From Aphrophora alni (lineage: Eukaryota; Arthropoda; Insecta; Hemiptera; Aphrophoridae), in contig OY740769.1 of the NCBI GenBank assembly GCA_963513935.1, positions 68,468,984 to 68,532,983 on the forward strand: a stretch of 64,000 bases of DNA, in the 5' to 3' direction. A program made the position numbers and the translations under genes. The notes beneath the pieces are model-generated. The model saw nothing but the letters and a program-made list of their open reading frames with translations, had not been told where the DNA came from and did not search any database. This document shows, piece by piece, positions 14,851 through 28,023 of the stretch. Position 1 is the first letter of the stretch; the number at the start of each line of letters is the position of its first letter.

Positions 14851-14939
14851 ATTAATTCAAATATATAAGACTTACCGTCGTCAATATTCTGTTTGCGTCG
14901 TTCAAACGACAGTCGTAAGTCTTATATATTTGAATTAAT
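14851..14939. repeat. Perfect 25-bp inverted repeat around a 39-bp core
   Basis: The segment 14851-14875 (ending AAGACTTAC) is exactly inverted at 14915-14939. The 39-bp core carries its own smaller palindrome, GTCGTTCAAACGAC. Together with the hairpin 340 bp to the left this looks like a cluster of small foldback elements. The arm word AGACTTACCG also occurs in the arm of the large palindrome inside the Polinton-like TIR (31197-31204), which may be coincidence. Confidence 0.75.
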
Positions 14940-16739
14940 ATAACAATATTGGGAATGGCGAAAACAAATTATTATAATGAAATGTATTATAATAATGAGT
15001 AAACTTGGTTTTTACTCATAAAACTTAAGCCAGTATTTTAAAACAACCAAATGTTTCATAAATTTCATAGTAAGAAATATATTTAAAAAAAAGTATTTTT
15101 ATCGTTTTAAATGCACATATACTATTTAATTGTTTATTTACCTAACAATTTCTATTTTAAATATTCTAGGAATTGCTTCAATTGACACATAGCCACGTTA
15201 AACAATAGTTACGTAAATAGTTAGTAAATTGTTATGAGAAACATTAATTCCAGTTTTTGAAGGCTATATGTGATTAAAAACCAAATTATAAGAGTTTGGG
15301 AATGATCTACAAACTTCATCTCGTAAATTAAATGCATAAGTATGCATTTTTATGCCATTTTATTCTTAAAAACTTGTTTGATTGCTTTCATATTCAGTGG
15401 TAAAATCTCATAAATACATCAGTTAAGATTGTTAAACGTTACCATTCTGATACTAAATTTTAAAATGTCGACTATGTTTATTTTTAGAACACATAATGCA
15501 GTTTAAACTCACAATCCAAATAAACATTATTGTATTTACTGTCCTAGAAATTGTACGAAATACATATTTAGTAAAATTTCAATTAATTAATAATTCTAAA
15601 CGAACACAGTTTCTATTGTATATCTGTCAATATCTTTTTAAACATCAAAATCTTTATTTAAATAATATCAAATTCAATTATATCTCCCATAACACATAAT
15701 ACTCTTTTTTATCACCATGGAAATTTAATTTCGAGGTTGTAATTCATATTAAATTTCACCTACTCGATTCATTAATTTTTTAAATTTGATTGTTTAATAT
15801 TTAAACATATTATTTGAACTCAACATGTTACTGTATGGGGAGATATTTATTTATTAGGTAATTATTCTAAATTCAAATCCTCTTCAGTTGAGTTTAATTT
15901 CATTAAAAGTTAACGGGAAAGTTATTGTTGGTTGTTATAAAAACAGAATAAAATGTCAAGATTGCAGTGTCGGGCTATTTGTGTATTGTTGTTTGATTAA
16001 AAACTGTTTCTTTTATAATGAGGATAAATAGAAAACTTTTACAACTCTTATTAAATGGCAGAATTAATTCTAGTATAGAAGCTTCATCTCTGCTTCCTTT
16101 AACTAAAAAACCCTGCTTCCTCACCCTTTCGTAGATATTGATTCGCTTCATATGGTTGGTCCTCAGTTCATCAAAGAATATTGATAAAAATAATTTTAAC
16201 ATTTCTTTAGAAGACTCCTTACATTTAAACAACCTAAACTCTAATGGTAAACATTTCAACAGTCCTGACCATTTGAACCTCACAATGTGTTGACGCGCAA
16301 ACTGTGAAATAGAGAAAGGCAATAGATAGATAACATCTAAATGATGTTTTAGTTACTACGTTTTTATTTAGGAAATCATAACGTAATATTTAGTACGTAC
16401 ACTGGAAGTAAAACTGTTAAGACTTCCAACCCGTAGTTAGAGTATTACGTATTTCCATCGGTAATTCACTTACAAAAACATTGAAATTACGATAAGGAGT
16501 CTAATTGCAATGTTTAGGTAATTTATTACATTTAACATTTTTGGTTTTAAGCCATCAAGGTACAAGCTTAAGTCTGTCATGGCTATATTTTGAAAAAAAT
16601 ATATACATAGTGGAAATCTATGTTTTAAATTAAAACATTTAAACATTCAGACAATATTAAAAAAACTAGAAAATAAATACATTCATTTCTCTACAGTATC
16701 TCAGCAAACCTCAACTACTTTATGAGCCATTCTACTTGT
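14940..16739. other. Gene-free A+T-rich DNA
   Basis: No recognised gene or repeat. A 115-codon open frame on the minus strand (15975-16322) lacks any domain I can identify and contains no clear start context. I do not call it a gene. Confidence 0.6.
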
Positions 16740-17500
16740 TCCAGTCATGAAACCATTAAGAAAAGTGACGTCATACCCCCACTGCAACCTATGACATACC
16801 TCACCCCAATCTTTGACGTCGTTCCCTGCCCATACCCTAACCTATGAGGTTATATCCTTACCCCCTTACTCCTCTCCCACTCTATCACGTCATGTTCCTC
16901 ACCAACCTATAATGTCATATCCTCTCCTTTCCTCGAACCAAATCTATACACCCTTCCCCAGCCAATGACGTAACATATCAGCCATCTTGGATGTCATTTT
17001 GTTTTGACCGCTATTTTTTTGACCACCATTGTTCTGACATCAATGCCTTAAATTTTTATTTTACCATTGGGATTAGAATCAACGAAGTCTGGATTTGAAC
17101 CCAGAGACTATGCCGACTGAGTTATCGTGTGTAGTTTCAACCATTGAATTCTTCCGGGAGAATATAAGCCGCCATGTTTTTTGTCGGCTGTTATTACAGT
17201 GTCATTTAAAAGTTTAGTTTGTCGATAATATAGCACCACCTTCTTGGATAATTTTAATTGTATGTTTTACAAACAGTATACGTTGATTACTCCATTGGCT
17301 GTTGAGAGAGTTGTTACAATCATTTATTAGTTTACTTTTTTAATACCAGGACGCACCACCATCTTAAATATATATTTTACAATATATCTCTCCAACACGT
17401 TGTGATCATTTTTACATCACAAATCCGGACTTCATTGGTTCGAATCCGACTGGGTAAAAAAGGAATGGCAGTGACGTAAAAGCAATGGCGGCCAAAAATA
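16740..17500. mobile_element. Relic of Polinton-like element termini, inverted pair
   Basis: The left part (16740-17180) follows the order seen in the left TIR of the 30339-45508 element: a C-rich stretch with TGACGTCAT words, then a degenerate tRNA-like module on the minus strand (17058-17142), then ATATAAGCCGCCATGTT (17163-17179). The right part (17405-17495) has the same tRNA-like 3' module in the opposite orientation (GGTTCGAATCC at 17438-17448), followed by GTGACGTAA. This is what an internally deleted, decayed relative of the element, a MITE-like derivative with facing ends, would look like. The similarity is read by eye and is moderate. Confidence 0.5.
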
Positions 17501-20500
17501 AAGAAACAGTAAAGAAACAACAACGAAACCTGGTGTGATAAAAATATTCTCTAATAGTGAATTAATATTTGAACAATCTTACAAAATGTAAACAAATTAT
17601 CATCATGTGAAGAGTGACTTTCTAGGCAACTGTTCTATATACTCAAAAAGAATTATTGATAAAAACAAACTTGTTAAATGAAATACCGTTTCAACTCTTC
17701 AAACATTCAATTTCAAAGTTATAATTGATATAGGGTTAAGTTGCGAGTTGTTATCAGCCATTATAACTTTCCTTACGAAGATAAACAATATTTGATTTCC
17801 AAATCACTTCTTAGACCTTCTAACTTTAAGTTCAATGTCTTTAATAATTATTCAAGTTCACTTAATTCCAATCCTTTAATTTGTTTTCATTTTTAATTAA
17901 CAGGTTGAATATTTTACTTTTTGAAACAAAATTGTAATTCCGCAAGTATCGCAGCATTTGGTAGAGGAAAACAAAATTTATTTACCTACTGTATTATACA
18001 AATTCAATTTGATTGTACATTAATACAACTGAATTTACAGATAGTTTATTGTTATTTTTATAAACAAAATTTTAGTAATCATAAAACGGACCTTATTATG
18101 GTTTGTAGTTCTTTTGGCAGTGTTGACATTTCAGATCAGGACTGGGGATGCTTTGTAAAAAGCTTTTTACCTATATCTTTTAGTAATGTGCTTCTAGCCA
18201 TTTCACTTGTTTGGGTCTTAAATAATTTTACAATTAATTGATTTCAGCATTGTCAAATAAACATACAAAACCGTTATTTCGTCATACAGAATAGTTTGAT
18301 ACATGCGGTCAAATACATCAACTCTTCCCCCCGTTTATTATCATTATAATATATTATCAGTTTTGTTATCACGTGTAGAATCTTCAATTTTGTTGCTGTA
18401 TAGCACTGTTGATAATTGTAGCACAACTTCTTTTTCAGTAAGCACACATAGGACTAATGTATTTTTACCTCTTGGAATACAAAATAACTGTTGTATACTT
18501 TTTTTAAATTTTGCTCAATTATGTTTCGTAATGTAACTGTCCCTTATTCTTACGAAGTTTGTAATTTTGTGATTTTTAACAAGTCACGAGTTAGAGGGAT
18601 GCTTGTAACCAAGTTATCGGTGGTTGAATTTCTATTTGTTCTTGTAACTGGAATCTTTGCAACATCTTGAGCACACTTACTTATATGAAATGGACCAGCA
18701 AGCTTATACCAGATTAAATATCCTTTTTGTTCGTGTAAAATGTATACAATTCTATTCCGTCCGGAATATCGGAAAGTATACAATTCTAAATTCCGTCCTT
18801 GGGGCACTTATTCTTTATCTACTGGCGCAAGCTACTGCACCACTTGAAACCTTTAAATTTTTCTGCTACTGTTGTGTATTCATTAATTATGTAAACATTT
18901 ATACATAAATACTTATCAAAAATGTATGTCACTAGTGTTATTTTGTCAAGGTTTTATTTCCTAAACATTAGTTTCGTTTGAGTCTATATCCCTAGCAAAG
19001 TCTTTTGTTCTTTTTTTATAAATACTTATTAGTACGTGAACCAATGTGATAATCATATCATTATCAAACATTGATTCCAAGCTTCTAATGGCGAAGATAC
19101 AATTTAGCTCACCCCTTAACCACATGGAAGTGCATGATAACAATACTTCAATAATTACTGTCTCTTCTAATAACTCATTAATGTGAAACGTATCCCCTCT
19201 ACTCATAAAAACACAGTAGAACATAAAATGAATTTAAAATAAAATTCACAATGAATGAATTAAAATACGATAACACAAATCCGTGAATAATAAAGTACTT
19301 TAATGCGAACACCAAGAGTATAATGTCTTTACTTCACAGCTCTAAAAATGAGCGGCAAGGTCAGTCAGTGGACGAGACTTTTATTTGGTATAGTTTTAAA
19401 CGGAACCTCCAGACTTTGTTGTTTAGTTTGTTTAAAAATCCGTGGGAGAAAAAAATACCCCTTGCGAGTTCTCCTGGGTTAACGATTCCGTAAAACAACA
19501 ATATTTTACATTGTTTACTTGGAAATCTTTATAAATTATCTGTTGCTACACCAGATAAAAAACGTTATTTTCGTAATATAATATTCATAAACCCTGAAAT
19601 ACGAATTCTAATTAATACAAAATATTTTTAAAATAACTGAAATCCAATTTATTAATTTATTATTTATAGATTTGCAATCATTTAAACGATAATGTTTTTG
19701 AGAAATTGTGATAAATCACATACACATTGAAAAATAATTTTATAAAAGAGTCACGATTCTATCAATTTAGAAAAAAAAAATCGATGACAGATGGACATGA
19801 CGGAAATAATATTAAAATTTTATTACTTATTTGAAAGTTGACGACACGGGATTTAATTCAACAATTTCTTACGTATATGTATTTTATTTTAGAAATGAAA
19901 ACACGACACACATAGTATACGATATTTGTTTTAAGTTATCAATTCTAAAGAGGAGGTTTACATGTTGCGAAATCGTTATTTATTTGAATTACTCTTGGAT
20001 TTTAACGGGGGGAAATGGCTAAAAATATAAAAAATCTTGGTGTAAAACGATGAAAAACAAATATCTGTTATTGGTAAAAATAAAATTTTGTCTTTTTTTC
20101 TTTTTTTCATCGTTTTAGGCTTAAATATAATTTTTGAATTTTCTTAGGGTCTGCAGTAATGTAGGGAAATTCGATGATAATAATAATAAGTGTTGTATTT
20201 GTATATTTAATAGAACTGTATTGTAATTTTGGCTAATGGATTCAATTTGTTTTGATCTCCAGGAGATCACTATTAAAATTGTTTGTTTTATTCTGTGAGC
20301 AACATCAACTTTACCTGTTGACTTTATTTGTGTGCAGACATAATTAGAACTTAACCTATTCAGTTATTGTGAAGCAAAGTTTGTGTAACTGTGTTGTGTA
20401 ATTTTTTGTAAAAAATGAAAGAGTGCACAAAAACTATTTGCAAGATAGAAAACTCCTAAGAACTAAAAACATGTTTAAAGAAACAAAAAGTGGTAAAGTC

Positions 20501-22439
20501 TTAAACTGTTAGAAAGAATAGAAAACCACTTACCAAATCCTAAGGGACATGGAAGTGTTACAGGTGATCCTGATTTATCAAATAAATTTGTAAATACTGT
20601 TTTAGAAAATATTCTTTCAACTAGTAAGTTTATAAATATTTTGATACTATAAAAATATGGGAATATCGTGCCTAAATCTAGGTTAGGTTAGGTCTGGTTA
20701 TGTTCGGGCATAAATGTGTATAAACCTTTGTGCACTGATCACAAACCAGCCCTATAAAAGCGGAAGGAATATCTCCAGGCAAATTATCAAACACAATTTA
20801 TTAATAAATCAAGAGATATCAGATTAATAGCTCAGTACAGGGAAAAGTCCACAAAGGCAAATAGAAATACCATCAAATATGCATTTATATTATATGCAAA
20901 ATATATAAAAAAAAAAAAATGTAACAATTTTATTAAAATCAAGGGGAAAAAATGATTCGGACTTGAAGTTATTAAACTTTGAAAAAAAAAAAAAATGTAA
21001 ACAATAATAGGTATATACAATTTTCGACAATGTAGTCTACAAGATTTGTGTTTTTTGGGTTTTACCAAAGTGGTAATTTTCTTGTTTTAGAGACACAATT
21101 ACCGGATAACTTGCTTTTTAAGCAAGAGAGTGCGGCGTGCATAAAAAGTAGTATAGAATAAAAAACCAGTTAAAAAATAAAATCAATAATTTAGGTATTT
21201 GCCAAATAACTCTATATTCGTATAAGTAAAAGTTCGATTTGTTTTAATCGTAAAAGAATTTTTTTGAGAAAAGAAATTTACTCCACCTCATGTATGGGTT
21301 GAGGTGAGAAAGACATTAGCCCTAAAGTTATATCGTATACATTTTTTTGAACTTTTAGGAACCTACATACTTTTTAATGTACTAAACATAGACTATCATA
21401 TGTTGGGTTTTTGACCCCAAATGGTGAGGACCATAAATGCAGACATCTGAGCATACCATGGTTTATTTTTATTTTGCTATATTATGCCATAATACGTTGT
21501 TGGCTTAATTTGTACAAAAAAATAGGGTTGAATTAGTTTGTAGTTGAAAGTAAAATATTTTTGTAAATAAAAATAAATATAAAATGCGGAAATATAAGTT
21601 TTTACTAAGCAAATGATATTCAATTTAAACAGCGTGTGAAAAAAGACTCTACAATATTGCAATAAACTATTTGAAGTTGCCTAATGCATATACACATGTT
21701 AATATTGGCATTTTCTAATTTTTCGCAACAGTGTATATTCACTTTAATACGTTGTAGACTCCTGGAAAACAGGTTACACAATTGTCATCTAAACTACTCA
21801 TTTCGTAGAGAATAATCAAGTGTTTACAATTATACACTAAGGATTATGGTTTAGTAAAACTAAACTTACAGAGATCATCGCTTGCTGAATACAAGTAATG
21901 TAACCTTGACAATATAGCAATGCCTTACCTGAAACAGAAAAAAAAATGAAAAATATACGTTTAGTTAAGGTAGGTTATAAAATATCTATAAAAAGAGTCT
22001 TAAGTAAAAACAATATCAATGCAATTCTTAAGAAGGAATAAATATTCAACGAATATTCCATTGAATAGTAATTCAGATTAATAAATGAGGCTGATTAATT
22101 TTGGAATCAACTTAATTCCTACAGAACGATAATACACGAGTAACAAGAAAAGGAATCCACTTATTAGTTACTGAAACTATCTTTTTATTACAAAATATTT
22201 TTCCCAAACTAAGATACCGGCGATCCAATTACAACCTTCTACGAAAGTTGTATGTGAATATTGTTGAAAATATTGGACATGAATTCAAGCTATCATCTAA
22301 AGAAATAATAAATTTATATCACCATTAAACAACATCATGAATTATGTAGTACAGGTACAAATTGTTAAAAATAATTTGTTATTGTAAAACTCACGGTTCG
22401 ACTTCATAAACAAAATTATCAGTTAAAAACTTTTATTAG
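17501..22439. other. Gene-poor DNA with unresolved scraps
   Basis: No gene could be supported. At 17721-17770 one frame reads FKVIIDIGLSCELLSA, faintly like a retroviral-type protease core (the usual DTG would be DIG). Open frames at 17921-18241 and, on the minus strand, 18550-18807 have mixed composition, but I recognise no domain. The region 20330-20660 has several short frames interrupted by stops that could be an old retroelement. A (TAGGTT)-like string lies near 20680. These are notes, not gene calls. Confidence 0.5.
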
Positions 22440-22720
22440 TAATGATAGGATATACAATTTGACGAGATATGTATTTGATAGATAAAAACTCTAAATCAAG
22501 TCCTAAAAAAAATACGTTTACTTAATCAAATCCCTTTCAACGACAAAATTGCCATCCTGAGTAATACATGAGCTACCATAACTAAACTATGTGTTACGGA
22601 GGATGGTAATTTTGTAGTTGAAAATTGTTTGATTAAGGAAAAGTAATTTTTGTGAGGACTTGGTTCGAGTTATATTCTATCTAATGTTATCTCACAAGTC
22701 AAGGTCAACATTTATTTATT
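22440..22720. repeat. Foldback/MITE-like inverted repeat
   Basis: Arms of about 100-150 bp are imperfect reverse complements around a centre near 22580. CTTAATCAAATCCC at 22519-22532 pairs with the region ending TTTGATTAAG at 22638, and ACAAAATTGCCATCCT (22541-22556) pairs with AGGATGGTAATTTTGT (22601-22616). Pairing continues outward through CAAGTCCT and GAGGACTTGG, and to the GATAGATAAAA/ATTCTATC words. No open reading frame is present, so a non-autonomous foldback transposon is likely. Confidence 0.7.
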
Positions 22721-24329
22721 AGAGATATGTATTCTTTTAATATTTCAAGTCCATTTTAAGACTGGTTTTAATGCTGAACATGTGATCACTTCAACAAGTT
22801 TTACCTATCTCCTAAACAGTAGCATAACATAATAAAGTACCATGTGTAAAACAATTAATTCTAAAATTGTGAATTTAGTTAACAGTTCAACATTTTAATT
22901 TCTCTCCAAAATTATGAAATTGATCCATATTTGGTAATACTCTCGTTGCGTTTGCTGTTATTAATTCAAAAATAATTAAGTAAATTCGTATTAAAAAAAT
23001 AATACAATTTTCTCTGCATTCTTCTCAATCGCAATTTCAATAATATTTACAATTAAGTTTTCCTAAATCATTTATACCAAGTTTCTGGCTTTACCTAAAA
23101 AAAATTACAAATCACAATATATAATTCTAGTGCTGTCCAAATTTCTGAAATATTAGGAAAAATTACTTTTATTTGACGATGTAATTACGAAGGTGTTTAT
23201 GACATAAATTACATTACAACAAATACACTGCGTTATCAAAAATATTTTATCATTCAGTATTCATTTTTATTTATCAAAGTTAAACAAATGTACATAAAAT
23301 CAATGAAGACTAAAAAGTACTGAAAGACAACAAAATAACCACTATACTGCCTTAATTTCGGAAAAGAACAAAAACGAAATAGAGGTCTCTGTCAGAATTT
23401 AAAACAGTTAGCTTCATTCACTTACACAGATCAGTAATTGTTATACTCAATATAGGAAAGTCAAAAAGAAAAGTATTCTCTTGACATTTAAATTCTACTG
23501 TTATATTAGTTGGAATGAACCTAGTGTCATGGAACTAATATCGAAAAATAAGTTCATAATGAAGTTTATAAAAAATTTAAGAAATCAATAAATTAAACTA
23601 TCTCATCTGAAGACAAATTACAAAATTCATTTACTTTATTTAAGTCATTATATATTGTTTGTAACATTAAATTTGTCCATTTTCTTGAACAATGCGTAGC
23701 TAAAACTATAAGATCAGCGTAAGGTGTTGATTATATTATAACTTCACTCGGGAGTGGACGTTTAAAAAAATTTAAATGATAATAAACTTCAGAAAATTAT
23801 GTCTAAAGCAAATTGAAACACTATAAATCGAATTTTCAACTAATATATAACAGAAAAATAAGACATTTCTCAAAATGGAAAGTATTTTTCTTTTAATGTT
23901 TCTTAATATGTATGAAGTATAACATATAACAATAAAAACTATACCCTTAGGGAGATTAAAATTTTATTATTTAGTATTTGAGATCATTGTCTTTTTAAAA
24001 ATATACATTCCATAATCTGGTGCGTATTTATTAATACAACAACACCAAATGCAAATCACTCAATACTTATAACGCATTGAAAGTTAATATAAGGAAAAAA
24101 ATAAATTGCAATATCTTCAGATTTATTGGTGTGACAATTTTATAATTTATCCTCTTGAATAAATCCCCCACCCTAGTATCTATATCATAGTATAAATTGA
24201 AACTAATTTTACTATTTAGGAAGCATGAGGTTTACAAAAACCTAGTTTCAGTACTAAAAAAGCCAGCATATGAAATTAGGGAAAAGTTCTGCATACACAG
24301 ATATTTATAATCACTTAACCAATGTATCA
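22721..24329. other. A+T-rich DNA holding one member of a dispersed repeat pair
   Basis: Most of this stretch is featureless. The segment 23170-23660 is a diverged copy of 58590-59060 and is listed separately. No gene is visible. Confidence 0.5.
23170..23660. repeat. Old dispersed repeat, copy 1
   Basis: This is a direct, diverged partner of 58590-59060. Shared landmarks in the same order are TTTTATTTATCAAAG followed by AACAAATG, a CAGAATTTAA block, TTGACATTTAAATT, CTAGTGTCATGG and GAAAAATAAG. No coding capacity is visible, so it is probably a non-autonomous element or an old duplicated UTR. Confidence 0.5.
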
Positions 24330-24965
24330 AATGTGTTGAATGAGCTCACAATACGCACTTTGTATTGATTAGCTATCTACTGATTTGTATCTATTAGCTA
24401 TAATTTTTATCAAAGGATTGGAAAAAGTACAGTCTTTTTTAGAGAATTCCTTCAACACATGATGCAGGAGGAGAAATTATCCTTTTGCGGGAATTTAAGT
24501 GTTTATTAACAAAACATACGAGTAAAGTAGATGGCAAATGTACTCTAAAAATCGACAAATGTCATACCGATTTGCTCTTTGTCTAAATTGTTGTAAATGA
24601 TTGAAGCAGGATTTTATGAAGATACCGGATCGTCATCTGCGTGGTACGAGCGTGCGTATGTGTTTGTTTTACCCTATGGAGGGGCAGAAAAATTGAATGA
24701 AGTTCACTGGAGCGGAGTTATTTCTCCCTTAAACCTATGTAGAGGTCACTAGGCAAAAAGTAAAGACTTAATTAAGAAAACAAAAGAATACAAAATACAA
24801 TATTCCAAAATATGGAGACAGAAATATTGAATAGGAGTGGCGGTAATAGGAAATAGTGATGGAATGGAGATGTTTATAAAAGATGTGTGTTTTTGCTTAT
24901 CCAGGTTTGTAATGTGGGCATGAGGAACGGTTTCACTGTTGTACCCGTGACTTATCTAAACCAGA
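24330..24965 (+). pseudogene. Decayed relic of a Polinton-like TIR gene region
   Basis: This segment aligns in order with the right TIR at about 42010-42625. AATACGCACTTTGT and CAAAGGATTGGAAAAAG match the nuclease-like gene. ATGAAGATACC, then GGAGCGGAGTT and TCTCCCTTAAACCT, match the 48-residue ORF. GGAGTGGCGG and GGAAATAGTGATGG match the first exon of the cysteine-rich gene, and TTTGTAATGTGGGC matches its intron. Frames are broken by stops and small indels, so the proteins cannot be made. It is older than the intact element and shows that related elements colonised this genome earlier. Confidence 0.7.
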
Positions 24966-26395
24966 GAAAATACTTACGACAAGCAATTAGTTCTCATTCA
25001 TTTAGTGATGTCTAGATTTAAGAGAGACACGCTAGTACCATATCTACTACAACAATATTTACTATTTAAAAAATAACCCTCAATATAACCCACAAGGCTG
25101 ATGTTGTATGTGGCTTCTCGAACTAAACCTTGGTTACAACACATTCACTGCTTTAAAATCTCCTTTTGTAAGCCAATCAATTGCCGGAAATTCTTTAGGA
25201 ATACAGTTAAATTTGAATAAGGTCCTATAACCGTAAAATCTAAAACGCTTAATATACAACGTTACATATAAGATCCATATTTATTAGCACGCACGTCCCC
25301 CCTCACACACACTCACACAGTATGAATCTTTTATTACTCACAGGTCAACTGCCTAGATGAGACGGTATAAACTTACTACTAAAAAAGATAAACATAACTT
25401 TTTAGGTAATTATATACATTTTTGTTTAATATTAACATTTAATATTAAACCAACATTTAATATTAAGAATATATGACCATTAGAGGAAATAGAAAAAGAA
25501 GGAGAAATTTAATTTAATAATTGACTATTATATGTTTTCATTATTCATCTAAATTTATATATTAGTTTAACTTGTAATACAAAATTATTGAAACATAGAG
25601 GAAAAAAGAATATACCGACTGTATAGTTTTATATTTTGTAACTATTAAGGTGGATAATGGAATCAGTTGGGGCAGATCGGGACAGGTAATTGCCTAATTT
25701 ACTCTTTCCGTCTCACGTCAACCACTCTTATCCAGCTGTGCCATATTTTTATATATACCAATAAGAAGTGAAAGATAAATATAGCAGTAGGAAGATGGAG
25801 ATTGATTTATTCGCATCTTTGTTACTGGCGAAAAAAAGACTATTACAGATATTGTTTTTATAGAGGTGCATATAATTGAATACTTCTTTTCTACCTCTAA
25901 ATAAAATTCATTAAAACGGGAAGGAAAAACACGGGAGTTAATGAGTGACAGGAAGGTTAGTCGTAGTTGTTTGATTCGCATAATGAAATCTTTCTATTGT
26001 TGAAGACAGAACTTTTGAAAAAGATTATAGAGAAAGAAACAATTAAAACAGATAATCGTCTGAATTATGGAAAGCTAAAAAATGTAAATTATCTTAGGGG
26101 AAGCAAATTGATGCAGATATTCTAAGAAAGGGGAGCCCTGATTTCAATAACTATCGCCATTTAAAAACCAAAGATGGTATCAAACTTCTCAATTTTTCTC
26201 TTAATTAATAATTACTCAAATTTTAAAGAGGAAAGAATTATTATTTTTTATTATTTCTGGTTATGTATTAGCTGGGGAAATTATTATCTCTTAAAAGAAG
26301 AAAAATAGTTTTCCATTATAAGGAACTCTTACTTCTTAACTAAATCATATATATATATATATTCATATATAAATCATATATATATATATATATAT
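24966..26395. other. Gene-free DNA ending in (TA)n target site
   Basis: No coding features were recognised. An 87-codon minus-strand frame at 25718-25981 lacks any identifiable domain. Interrupted (AT)n tracts at about 26347-26395 form the immediate left flank of the LTR retrotransposon. Confidence 0.6.
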
Positions 26396-28002
26396 TGTAA
26401 CGATATCATGATATCAATTAAATTAAACTAAATAAAATCATCAATCATGAAATCTAAAAATAAATTAATTAAAATATAACTTGAATAAAATAATAAATAT
26501 AGCACCATGTTAAGAAACAAATGAAGAGAAAACGGCAGATGCCGCCTGTAATAAAAATTGTACGTGCTAGGCTACAATAGCACTAAGATTTCAAGAACCT
26601 TGAGGCCAACACGTGTGTACATAACGGAATTCTTAGGGTAGCAGAGTTTTTACTAGAAAAAAAAGAGAAATCAAGGGAAAGCAGCATTATAACGGTATTT
26701 TAGAAAAACGCAAGTAGAAAGTAGGTCGGCCAATCGGAGACGCTCCAAACTTAAAAAACACAACGGCAGAATTCAAAAACAACCAGTAGGAATTGCGAAA
26801 GTCGTAAGCAGAGAAAGTTGGTAGAAATCGACAAATCAGCGAACAGGGCGCGAAAAACAGTTTTTTAGAGAAGGAACATTAGAAAATAGTTTGTTAGGGG
26901 AGTCTTACCAGAGTCGCCACGACGGAAGGTCGCGGACACAGCTAGAGTACGCTGTGTACAAAAGAATAGTTTTTTTCAGCGAGTAAGGGACAAGAAGTCT
27001 CTTAATATTGAAAGGTTTTTGATAAGTTGAAAGTAAAGTTGAATTGAAGTAAAGTAAGTTTGAATTAGTAAAGGAAATTAGATTTGGAGTTTGTGGAGTT
27101 CTTAATAAAAAGACAGATTTGGAAAAGGTGTTTAAATTCACCAGAGGAAGGAGGGACCAATCATCGTAGAACAGGTGCTGTAATTTTGGAACGACTACAA
27201 GGAAGGAGAGACAGATTTGGGACGATTTCGAGGAAGAAGAGGCCTATTTGGAACGGCATCTGGGAAGGAGAGACAACGTTAAATACCAACGAAAAGTGTT
27301 TAAGCAGTGTGGTGTTTTGTGTTTTTTGTTTAATAAAAAGATAAATTAAAGTTAGGTGGAGTGTAAAGTGCTAACTGACCGAGCAAGAAGGACCAGCAGA
27401 TTTGATAAGTACAAAACCAATTAATTGTTAATTATTAAATTCACCTAGAATTGATTTCACTTTCGATTGAGCCATTCAAAAAACCCAAGACCCGAGATTA
27501 AGATTTTGTTGTTTTTTTAAAATTAATTGTAAAGAACTGAGCTAGCCGAGATAAAAAAAAAAGATGATCAATGTTAATAATAATTTAAAGTATTAAATAA
27601 ATGTGTAAAGAAATATAATAAACAAAAAGGAACTGATAATTTGAAGATTTTAACAAGAGTTAAAATAAAGTAAATTTGTAATTTTAAAAAATTGTCTATG
27701 CTAAATAAATTAATCTTAAGGAATGAATGGAGAGTAAATGGTTTTTCTAGATAGTAAGTATAAATTTCATGTATATGTTTTATTGCTATAGTAATTTTGT
27801 TCTTTTAAAAATTAAAAGAAAGAGATTGTTTTATCCAGGTAAACGGTGTTGTTTATGAGTAATAATCATAAGTTGTTCCCTTTAGTAGTGTTGCAAATAA
27901 ATAAGTAAATCTAACATCTTAAATATTAGATTGACACGACAACGTGTGACTTTTAAATTAGAGTAATCAAAATATAATTATATAACAAAAATAAATGTTA
28001 TA
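26396..28002 (+). repeat. 5' LTR
   Basis: This 1,607-bp segment matches 48358-49963 apart from about five substitutions (near 26569, 27129, 27257, 27259 and 27607) and one length change in an A run near 27555. It starts TGTAACGATATC. It ends GTTATA, a slight variant of the expected inverted end GTTACA. Short open frames inside it occur in both copies and look incidental. Confidence 0.92.
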
Positions 28003-28023
28003 TTTGGCGTCCAACCGCGGTGG
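28003..28023 (+). promoter_or_regulatory. Primer-binding site, tRNA-Lys-like
   Basis: Two bases after the LTR the sequence TGGCGTCCAACCGCGG begins at 28005. It starts with TGG, as needed to pair with a tRNA CCA end, and its first eleven bases differ at one position from the tRNA-Lys type site TGGCGCCCAAC used by many insect Gypsy elements (from memory). The primer assignment is therefore probable and not certain. Confidence 0.55.

Noticed and set aside
15975..16322. 115-codon minus-strand open frame
   Set aside because: No recognisable domain, no supporting neighbours, and the length is within what the A+T-rich background can give.
18303..18807. Open frames on both strands around 18.3-18.8 kb with mixed, protein-like composition
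   Set aside because: I considered an env or pol fragment of an old retroelement, but no motif could be pinned down. Left as unresolved.
20330..20660. Possible retroelement or exon relic (frame with PKGHGSVTGDPDLSNKFVN)
   Set aside because: Only one stretch of about 40 codons, with no motif and stops on both sides.
27084..27344. 86-codon open frame in the 5' LTR (and its copy at 49046-49306)
   Set aside because: It lies within the LTR, is duplicated only because the LTR is, and has no domain.
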